A stretch of DNA of 33,550 nt from a virus: the IMG/VR virus record IMGVR_UViG_3300013120_000374, positions 1-33,550 of that record; one strand, 5' to 3'. The notes beneath the pieces were generated by a model, which worked only from the letters and a program-made list of their open reading frames with translations, did not search any database and was not told the DNA's origin. Positions 28,182-33,550 of this stretch are shown piece by piece (the stretch's first letter is position 1; each line of letters starts with the position of its first letter). Position numbers and translations under genes: made by a program.

Positions 28182-28652
28182 ATGGCGCAGGAGAAGCAGA
28201 CGAGTCTGGAGGAGGCGATTCCTCAGGCGGTGGAGGCTTGGGGGCTGAAGTTCTGGCCGCTGGATATGCGGGCGCTTTCGCTGATTGAGAAACGGTTCGG
28301 AGGGCTGGAGAAGATCGAGTTCAGCGGGATGGAGGATGTGGGGTTCCTGCTCTCGTTGTCGGTCGGCTCGACGCTGCAAGGGGTGAACATGCACTCCGAT
28401 GAGTTGATGCAACACATCCCGGCTGCCGCGTTGGTGGATGGTACGGCGATGACCTTGCTCACGGATCTCTTCCAACGCTCTGGGCTAACCGTGGAGGAGG
28501 ACGAGTCGGGAAACCCTCCCGACGCCGCGCCCGCGGCAAGCGACCCGTCCCACCAGGTGGAGGAGCAGGTGGCGCCGCCCACGATTGGGGTTGCGTCTTC
28601 TGGTTCCTCCGAACCCAGAGCGGACGATCCGGGGCAGAAGTTCCTGCGCTGA
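28182..28652 (+). CDS. Tail assembly chaperone (G-like, zero-frame product)
   Basis: A protein of 156 residues with a strong RBS (GGAGGT). The N-terminal ~105 residues are the helical chaperone domain (LEEAIPQAVEAWGLKFWPLDM, LSLIEKRFGGLEKIEF, LMQHIPAAALVDGTAM, LLTDLFQRSGL). After residue 110 the product becomes a low-complexity Pro/Ala/Ser tail. At 28508-28514 lies G GGA AAC in the correct frame, so a fraction of ribosomes should shift -1 into a longer product. The chaperone pair coats the tape measure during tail assembly. Its place after the hub gene and before the tape measure is unusual because two accessory genes intervene. Confidence 0.75.
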   Translation: MAQEKQTSLEEAIPQAVEAWGLKFWPLDMRALSLIEKRFGGLEKIEFSGMEDVGFLLSLSVGSTLQGVNMHSDELMQHIPAAALVDGTAMTLLTDLFQRSGLTVEEDESGNPPDAAPAASDPSHQVEEQVAPPTIGVASSGSSEPRADDPGQKFLR

Positions 28653-28801
28653 CGTTGCCGGAAGTGGAAGGCGACTTCCGCGCGTGGCGCTGGTGGCAGG
28701 AGCAGCAAGCGAAGGCGGAGCAGAAGAATCGCCGGCGCCGGGGCGGTGACACGGAGTATCGGCAGGGGCCGCAGGCTAAGGTTGGTGAGGTGATTCGATG
28801 A
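28182..28801 (+). CDS. Predicted GT-like frameshift fusion of the tail chaperone
   Basis: A join of 28182-28514 and 28514-28801, giving about 206 residues. After the slip the -1 frame reads a Gly/Arg/Pro-rich linker and then LPEVEGDFRAWRWWQEQQA with a basic helix (KAEQKNRRRRGG) and KVGEVIR, ending at TGA 28799-28801. The short T-like domain with its Trp-rich, charged helix is what binds tail tube or tape measure in lambda. I see no stop in the -1 frame across the join. The shift itself is a prediction. The stop overlaps the next ATG. Confidence 0.68.
28508..28537 (+). promoter_or_regulatory. Programmed -1 frameshift site G GGA AAC with downstream hairpin
   Basis: GGGAAAC at 28508-28514 is a canonical X XXY YYZ heptamer in the zero frame of the chaperone gene (TCG GGA AAC); lambda G/T uses GGGAAAG. 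Nine bases later GCCGC-GCCC-GCGGC (28524-28537) forms a compact GC-rich stem suited to stimulating slippage. The -1 frame is open from the site to 28801. Confidence 0.78.
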
Positions 28802-28965
28802 GTTGGCTATCAAACTGGTGGCGACAGCGACGGTACGGAATCAAGGAGAGTGTCGCGCGGGTTTTCGCTGACGATGTGCGCCAGTTCTGCCGTAATCGAG
28901 GGCTGCGCGAGGAGCACGCCGCAGCGGTCAGCGAGTTCGTGTATGGCCGCGTGATGAAGCTGTAG
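28798..28965 (+). CDS. Small basic protein downstream of the chaperone
   Basis: A protein of 55 residues, ATGA-coupled to the end of the chaperone fusion. It starts MSWLSNWWRQRRYGIKESVA and continues VFADDVRQFCRNRGL with a helix HAAAVSEFVYGRVMKL. It is helical and basic with a Trp-rich start. Mu-like siphophages often have a tiny gene here, between chaperone and tape measure. No family recognised. The region after its stop folds into the hairpin at 29009-29070. Confidence 0.5.
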   Translation: MSWLSNWWRQRRYGIKESVARVFADDVRQFCRNRGLREEHAAAVSEFVYGRVMKL

Positions 28966-28973
28966 CAGTTTGT

Positions 28974-29070
28974 CGGCGCGGTGGTGCCGATGTGCACCAA
29001 TGCGTTTGGCCCCTGGGAGTACTGAGCTGGTACCGCGCCGCCGGCCGACTCCCGGGGGCTTCTTTCTTTC
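28974..29070 (+). terminator. Terminator-like hairpin with a competing upstream pairing (possible attenuator)
   Basis: GCCCCTGGGAGT (29009-29020) pairs with ACTCCCGGGGGC (29048-29059; 12 bp, one G-U) and is followed by the T-rich TTCTTTCTTTC, the form of an intrinsic terminator with a 27-nt loop. CGGCGCGGT (28974-28982) is perfectly complementary to ACCGCGCCG (29032-29040) inside that loop, so the two stems interlock: either a pseudoknot or mutually exclusive terminator and antiterminator states. It lies directly before the first accessory methyltransferase gene. The 130-nt gap has no convincing coding sequence. Confidence 0.6.
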
Positions 29071-29095
29071 AGATCATTGCGGGTGGCGCAATTCA

Positions 29096-29743
29096 ATGAA
29101 ACTGCTGAACATTGAAATAGTGGAGAAGGTCCTCGAGGGCGAGCGGTTTGCTGCGAGCCATGGGGCGGAGGAGAGCGGCTACCAGGGAGCGGGGATGCTG
29201 TACTTCGTGCTGCCGTATCTGCTACGGGCCCGGACGTGTGTCTGCCTCGGCTCGGGTTCGGGGTATGTGCCGAAGTGGATGAGCCTGGGGCAGCAGGCGG
29301 CGGGAGTGTCGCCGCGGCGGACGGTGCTCGTCGACGCGAACAAGCCCGGAGCAGGGGGCGGTCGACCGGACTACTTCCTGGGCGACCTCGAGGAGCACGT
29401 GGACTGCCCGTTCCGCCGGAGCTTCCCGGAAGTCGAGATCGTCGAGGGGACGTGGGAGGCGTTCTGGGAGCTGTTCCCCAGGGGCGAGCACGGGACGCCG
29501 ATAGACTACCTGCACATTGACGCGGACCATCGGTGGGAGTACGTCGCCTCCGACTTCTGGGCGGCGCAGGGATGGCTGCGGGTGGGGTCGGTGGTGACGC
29601 TGCACGACTCGAAACACAGATGCTACGGGGTGCGTGACCTGGTGGCGTGTATCCGGCGGATGCCGGGGCACTTTGAGGTGATGGACTTCCCGGTGAGGCA
29701 TGGGGTGGCGGTGGTTCGGGTGATCAAGGATGTGGCTGCGTGA
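29096..29743 (+). CDS. Class I SAM-dependent methyltransferase-like protein
   Basis: A protein of 215 residues. CVCLGSGSGYVPKWM at residues ~49-63 is a Rossmann motif I (G-x-G-x-G); TVLVDANKPG is the end of strand 2; PIDYLHIDADHRWEYV, with the D-A-D-H block, is the metal/substrate region of cephalosporin-hydroxylase/Methyltransf_24-like enzymes, followed by GSVVTLHDSKH and GVRDLVACI. The family often methylates sugars or amino sugars. ATG 29096 comes shortly after the terminator-like hairpin; the longer frame from 28970 would include that hairpin and is rejected. No strong RBS is visible. It interrupts the chaperone-tape measure pair. Confidence 0.68.
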   Translation: MKLLNIEIVEKVLEGERFAASHGAEESGYQGAGMLYFVLPYLLRARTCVCLGSGSGYVPKWMSLGQQAAGVSPRRTVLVDANKPGAGGGRPDYFLGDLEEHVDCPFRRSFPEVEIVEGTWEAFWELFPRGEHGTPIDYLHIDADHRWEYVASDFWAAQGWLRVGSVVTLHDSKHRCYGVRDLVACIRRMPGHFEVMDFPVRHGVAVVRVIKDVAA

Positions 29744-30288
29744 GCCGGTGGGAGTACCTGGATTCGGAGGCGTTCCAGTTGCGTGAGCTGATCGCGGCGG
29801 AGTTGCTGTCGGGCGAGTGTGCCGAGGTACTGGAGATCGGGGCGGACTACACGGGCATCAGCGGGACGCCATTAGCACACGACTTCCGGGAGATCACGCT
29901 CGTGGGGCCTGAGTGCCATGGGGACTATGACCACGTGGTAGCGATTGAGTGCTGCTTCCAGGACCTCGAGGCGGGGTTCTTCGTGCCGGCGCCAGACGGA
30001 GTGGCGATGTTGGGGCTGGCTCTTGAGGGAATGACGGAGGCGGCATGGGCGCACCTGTTCGACCTGGTGAACGGCGCGCGCCGGACGGTGATCGAGTACC
30101 CGCCGGCGCATCCGTTGCCGGTGCAACAGGCGCAACGGATCCGGGCGAACACGGATACAATGATGACATACTACTTCGACCTCGACCTGCGGACGGTGCC
30201 CGTCGGGGACCCGCGGGTCGAGAAGTTCGGACTCCGGCGGTTCTGTGTGTTGGAGCCGGCAAAACCAGGCGCGGAGAATGGATCATGA
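29740..30288 (+). CDS. Divergent methyltransferase-fold protein
   Basis: A protein of 182 residues from GTG 29740, overlapping the previous TGA. CAEVLEIGADYTGISGTPLA resembles methyltransferase motif I in degraded form (G-x-D-x-x-G in place of G-x-G-x-G), followed by ITLVGPECHGDYDHVVAIECCF and later DLVNGARRTVIEYPP, the usual strand 4/5 layout of a Rossmann fold. Missing glycine-loop residues suggest weak or no AdoMet binding. As the second gene of the pair it may be a partner of the 29096 product or a degenerate duplicate. Moderate confidence in the fold, low in function. Confidence 0.45.
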   Translation: MSRWEYLDSEAFQLRELIAAELLSGECAEVLEIGADYTGISGTPLAHDFREITLVGPECHGDYDHVVAIECCFQDLEAGFFVPAPDGVAMLGLALEGMTEAAWAHLFDLVNGARRTVIEYPPAHPLPVQQAQRIRANTDTMMTYYFDLDLRTVPVGDPRVEKFGLRRFCVLEPAKPGAENGS

Positions 30289-30291
30289 CCT

Positions 30292-33200
30292 ATGGCCGAA
30301 CGCCTGGTTATTGAGATCGATGCTGACCTGTTGTCGGGCCTGAACCGGTCGTTTCGGCAGGTTGAGCAGCACTTGGGCAAGCTGACGAAGGGCGTGAAGA
30401 GGTTCAACCGCGACTCCGAGAAGGGCGCCAAGCGGTTCGCGGACCGGCTGAAGGACGTCGAGTCGCGGCTGAGGACTACGGCAGACCGGCTTGATCGGAC
30501 GAGCCAGGGCCTGCGGCGGTTCGGTATGGCGATGACGGTGGGGGTGGCGGCGCCGATTGGGTTGGCGGTGCGTGCGGCGGGCAAGTTTCAGGACAGACTC
30601 AAGTACGCCAATACGATGGTGAAGATGGGCGAGGGTGAGCTGCGGAAGTTCGGGGAACGACTTCGGGAGCAGACGCGGGCGATGGACTACTCCCGCTCGA
30701 GCACGGACCGGGCGGCGGCGAGCTATGAGGTGTTCTCCCGGATCACGAAGGACCAAGAGCAAGCACTCGCCGCGCTGAAGGATGCCAATATCGCGGCAGT
30801 CGGCGGGCAGATGGAATTGGCGGAGTCGGTGGTGGCAGGCTCGCGGGTGTTCAATGCGCTGAAGGGCCAGCTCAAGACGCTCGGCGGGGCATATGACTGG
30901 ATGTTCGCGATTGTGCAGGAGGGCGGCACGACATTTCGCGAGCTCGCGCAGACGATAGGTAACGTGACCGGTGCGGTGAAGGCGGCGAAGATCGGCGTCG
31001 ACGAGTTCGGCGGTGCGACGGCATTGCTCACGAACATCATGCCGACCTCGATCGCGTTGCAATCGCTATGGGCAGTACTGCGGGACATCCGGAACGAGAC
31101 TCCAAAAGCAACGAAGGCGGCGAAGGCGCTGGGCATTGAATGGGGGCAGACGGCGCTTCAGACGAAGGGGCTCATCGGCACGCTGCGGCAGTTGGAGGGT
31201 GTTGACTCGACGAAGATCGCGAACCTGTTCCAGGCTGAATCGATGCGGGCGGTCGACGAGCTGATGGTCAATATGGACGAGTGGGCGAAGAAGACGCAAG
31301 CGGTCAGTGAGTATGCGGGGGCATCGGCGGCGGCGGCGAAGGAGATGGCTGATAGTTGGGGCGAGCAGACACAGCGGATGAAGAACATGTTTGCGGAGAT
31401 TGGGGTGAGTGTGGGGCAGAAGATCCTGCCACAGCTCAATGAGGGGATGGAGAAGCTGCGAGACAATATCAAGGAGATGGAGGATAGCGGGGAACTTGAG
31501 GAGTCTGGGGATTCGCTGGGGAAGGCGCTGGAGAAGATTGGCGATCGTATGCCCACGGTTATGCGCCATCTGAAAGGGCTCGCGGATTGGTTCTCGAACC
31601 TCAACCCGAAGGTGCAGGAGTTCCTTTTGCTGGCCACGTTGTTGGCGGCGCCGCTCGCGACGTTAGCGGGTGCGTTTTTGGGCCTGGTGGGGGTAATGGG
31701 GAGGTTCACGGCAGCGATCATTGCGGTGAGTAGTGCAATTGTGACGAGATTCGGCGGGGCGAAGAAGGTCCTCGGAAACTTCGGCGCATGGTTGGCGTTG
31801 CGGGCTGAGGTGTGGGGCCCGTATGTGCGCAACGCGGTTGGCGCGATCGGCAGGGCATTGATGACGTTGCCGGGCGCGGTGGTGGCTGTGGGGCCCGGGC
31901 TCGATGCCGCGTGGTCCGCGCTGCTGGACATCGTGCCGGCGAAGTGGAATGTGGCGCTGCGCAAGGTGCAGAGGAGTTGGCAGGAGTGGGGCTACAAACT
32001 GGACGCGTGGATCATTGGCCTTGGGCGCAGGCTTCGGGAAGGCGGAGAAAGTCTGATCCGGCAGTTCGACCAGGGGGTGAAGAGCGCGTTCAAGGTCGTT
32101 TCAGGCACGGTGCGCCGCAACCTGCAGAAGATTCGGGACATGTTCCCTGGCTCGGAGCCGAAGGACGCCACGTCGCCGCTGTATGGGCTGACGAAGGCTG
32201 GGGAGGCGATCGGAGAGAACTTGGCGGCCGGGATGCGGAAGAGCAAGGCGGCAGTGCGCCAGGCGGCTATGGAATTGGCTGCCGCGGCAGGGGTACCATT
32301 CGGGACGGTGCAGGCGAGGAAGACCGCGGTGGGGGCGATTGTGCCGCATGAGGGCGCGTTAGTTGAGACGGGCTTGGGTCTGCCCACGCCGGGTACGCCT
32401 GGGCGCGATCTGGGCTTGGGGCAGAAGGTCTTCAAGCGGCCTACGCCGCAGCGAGGACGCGGGCTCGGCCTACCGTCGTTCCGGTTCCCTGGGATCCCGC
32501 GGCCACGGGTGAGTATGCCGGAGCTGGGCGCCGTGATCTCTGGCCGCCGGGAGAAGGCAGCGGAGTCCATGCGATGGCTCAACCGGGAGCTTGACCAGAT
32601 GAGCGATCGCTTCGCGAACAACTTCGCCCGGGCGATCTCCGGCCGTCGACGGGACTTCGGGGACCTGTTCCGGAGGGCGGGCCAGGACCTCAAAGAGATG
32701 CTGGCGCGAGCCGTGTATGAAGCCACGATCGGCGACACCATGCGAAGTGTGCTGGGGCAGTTCGGGAAGCTCCTGAAGCGCGCCTTCGGCGGCAAGAAGA
32801 GCGGTCTCCTCGGCGGCGGCGAGATCTTCGGCAAGAACATCATGCCCGCGGGCAACATGAACCTGAGCTTGCCGGCGTTGGCAATGACGGCAGGAATGAC
32901 CATCGGCGGAACCGCCGGCAAGGTGCTGGGAGGAGCATCCCTCGGCTTCATGGTTGGTGGTCCGGTTGGCGCACTTGTTGGCGGTCTAATCGGCGGCTTG
33001 TTCCACGACTCCGCGAACGACCGCAGCGCAAAGCAAAGCGGCCGAGATCTTGCCAGGCACTTCCTCTCCGGAGTCGAAGACCAACAACGTCGAACCGGCT
33101 CTTTCACGATGGTCCCAGCCGTAGCCCGCCGCGACGATGCCAGGCTCGCAAAGCTCCTCGCGAAGGAGATCCAATCCGCCCAGCCTCCCACCCCAGGCAC

Positions 33201-33294
33201 CATCCGAGCCCACGCATCAACCCGCCTCACACTGGGCACCAGAGACCTCGAGGAGACCATCCACGACCTCCACTTCCTCCCCTCCGTCGTGTGA
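30292..33294 (+). CDS. Tail tape measure protein
   Basis: A protein of 1000 residues, the longest gene here, which sets tail length and is ejected with DNA. N-terminal coiled coil (LSGLNRSFRQVEQHLGKLTK to about residue 70), then the TP901-like core: GLRRFGMAMTVGVAAPIGLAV, AANTMVKMG-like (KYANTMVKMGEGELRKFGE), SSTDRAAASYEVFSRI, GAVKAAKIGVDEFGGATALL, ESMRAVDELMVNM. A hydrophobic segment around residues 440-488 (FLLLATLLAAPLATLAGAFL) may cross the host membrane at ejection. Near residues 860-905 a Gly-rich apolar stretch (ALAMTAGMTIGGTAG, GASLGFMVGGPVGALVGG) precedes a C-terminal tail. By 1000 residues x ~1.5 A of helix, the tail would be near 150 nm. The last ~100 codons switch to C-rich usage. 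Confidence 0.88.
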   Translation: MAERLVIEIDADLLSGLNRSFRQVEQHLGKLTKGVKRFNRDSEKGAKRFADRLKDVESRLRTTADRLDRTSQGLRRFGMAMTVGVAAPIGLAVRAAGKFQDRLKYANTMVKMGEGELRKFGERLREQTRAMDYSRSSTDRAAASYEVFSRITKDQEQALAALKDANIAAVGGQMELAESVVAGSRVFNALKGQLKTLGGAYDWMFAIVQEGGTTFRELAQTIGNVTGAVKAAKIGVDEFGGATALLTNIMPTSIALQSLWAVLRDIRNETPKATKAAKALGIEWGQTALQTKGLIGTLRQLEGVDSTKIANLFQAESMRAVDELMVNMDEWAKKTQAVSEYAGASAAAAKEMADSWGEQTQRMKNMFAEIGVSVGQKILPQLNEGMEKLRDNIKEMEDSGELEESGDSLGKALEKIGDRMPTVMRHLKGLADWFSNLNPKVQEFLLLATLLAAPLATLAGAFLGLVGVMGRFTAAIIAVSSAIVTRFGGAKKVLGNFGAWLALRAEVWGPYVRNAVGAIGRALMTLPGAVVAVGPGLDAAWSALLDIVPAKWNVALRKVQRSWQEWGYKLDAWIIGLGRRLREGGESLIRQFDQGVKSAFKVVSGTVRRNLQKIRDMFPGSEPKDATSPLYGLTKAGEAIGENLAAGMRKSKAAVRQAAMELAAAAGVPFGTVQARKTAVGAIVPHEGALVETGLGLPTPGTPGRDLGLGQKVFKRPTPQRGRGLGLPSFRFPGIPRPRVSMPELGAVISGRREKAAESMRWLNRELDQMSDRFANNFARAISGRRRDFGDLFRRAGQDLKEMLARAVYEATIGDTMRSVLGQFGKLLKRAFGGKKSGLLGGGEIFGKNIMPAGNMNLSLPALAMTAGMTIGGTAGKVLGGASLGFMVGGPVGALVGGLIGGLFHDSANDRSAKQSGRDLARHFLSGVEDQQRRTGSFTMVPAVARRDDARLAKLLAKEIQSAQPPTPGTIRAHASTRLTLGTRDLEETIHDLHFLPSVV

Positions 33295-33388
33295 TAGGTT
33301 CTCATTTCAAGCGCAAAACGCACCCCTACGCAGACCCGCGAATTGCGCCTAAAATGAGAAGATTCTCAGTTTTGGCTGAACCTATCAC
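33291..33388 (+). repeat. Nested inverted repeats after the tape measure
   Basis: GTGATAGGTTC (33291-33301) and GAACCTATCAC (33378-33388) are perfect 11-bp arms. Inside, TTCTCATTT (33299-33307) pairs with AAATGAGAA (33352-33360), and TGAGAA-GA-TTCTCA with flanking AAAA/TTTT and GCC/GGC forms a competing hairpin at about 33347-33376. The left arm includes the tape-measure stop. The segment is AT-richer than anything nearby. It could be a bidirectional terminator, a regulatory structure, or the remnant of a small inverted-repeat element. Confidence 0.65.
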
Positions 33389-33542
33389 CGGGCGGCGCAA
33401 CCCCGAACCCAGTGCCCCAGCGGGCCGCACAGACCAGCGCTGCAAACGCCGGATTGCGGGATCCGACGGACAACCATAGCGCGGCCGGCGCGGACACAAC
33501 CACACACGCTATCCGACGCACTTCGAGAGGGAGGGCTCGACG
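33389..33542 (+). other. Intergenic region after the inverted repeats
   Basis: About 150 nt of C-rich sequence without a clear coding frame. It may belong to the leader of the gene that starts at 33543. A GGATCCGACGG and a GCGGCCGGCGCGG stretch are present, but no convincing promoter. Confidence 0.4.
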
Positions 33543-33550
33543 ATGCCGAA
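33543..33550 (+). CDS. Likely start of the next gene, cut by the window edge
   Basis: ATG at 33543 is preceded by GAGAGGGAGGG ending about 7 nt upstream, a good Shine-Dalgarno. Only the first codons are inside the window, so identity cannot be given; in phages of this type more tail-tip or tail-completion genes follow the tape measure. Confidence 0.35.

Noticed and set aside
1-33550. tRNA, rRNA or CRISPR genes
   Set aside because: No tRNA cloverleaf with a T-loop consensus, no rRNA segments and no regularly spaced repeats were seen. The hairpins found lack tRNA features.

Overview
The window is a continuous, entirely plus-strand stretch of a tailed-phage or prophage genome with high GC content. 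The head genes follow the order of Mu-like transposable phages: a Gam-type DNA-end protector, a small-terminase-position gene, large terminase, gp29-like portal, MuF, gpG, protease/scaffold I with a nested Z, a DUF2190-type protein, gpT capsid, and small gp35/gp36/gp37-position genes. The tail looks non-contractile: a tail-tube-like protein, a lambda-style G/GT chaperone with a canonical slippery site, and a 1000-residue tape measure, with no sheath gene. This resembles transposable siphophages (the B3/D3112 type) but with many extra genes. No transposase, integrase or repressor cluster is inside the window, so the lifestyle is inferred. The host cannot be named. High GC, GTG/TTG starts and word-like short repeats at gene edges suggest an uncultivated, environmental, high-GC bacterium.

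Layout. Positions 1-3.2 kb hold early or accessory genes: zinc-motif and winged-helix small proteins, a UDP-sulfoquinovose synthase-like enzyme and Gam. From 3.2 to 5.15 kb come a Gfo/Idh oxidoreductase, a truncated ASCH gene overlapping RNA copy 1, two small membrane proteins and a mini IF2_N-like protein. Packaging and portal genes occupy 5.15-9.6 kb. A module at 9.6-13.1 kb encodes a beta-helix protein and an Ig-like virion protein. Head assembly spans 13.25-19.5 kb and includes a MuF-zincin fusion, RNA copy 2, protease/scaffold and the capsid. At 19.7-22.9 kb there is a sugar nucleotidyltransferase, an M15 endolysin and a tandem GT2 glycosyltransferase. Tail genes occupy 22.95-33.3 kb, interrupted by a DNA methyltransferase and by two methyltransferase-like accessory genes. 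An AT-richer, hairpin-dense segment follows the tape measure, and a new gene appears to begin at the right edge.

Working together. Terminase, portal, MuF, protease/scaffold and capsid build and fill the head. The gp36/gp37-position proteins should form the neck, and the tube, chaperones, tape measure and hub build the tail. The M15 peptidase and the two membrane proteins are the likely lysis functions, although they lie about 16 kb apart. The sulfoquinovose-synthase-like enzyme, the oxidoreductase, the nucleotidyltransferase, the tandem glycosyltransferase and the small methyltransferases look like a scattered glycan-modification kit inserted between structural genes.

The most unusual signal is a pair of about 90-nt elements (4321-4402 and 15129-15216). 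They share an identical 27-nt 5' block and an identical 3' stem arm, enclose a hairpin whose sequence differs but whose pairing is kept, and each lies downstream of an extended -10 TATAAT promoter. This is good evidence for a structured phage RNA. Other notable points are a G GGA AAC frameshift site, a possible attenuator before the methyltransferase genes, a 13-bp hairpin downstream of gpT, and a reversal of strand skew near 33 kb.
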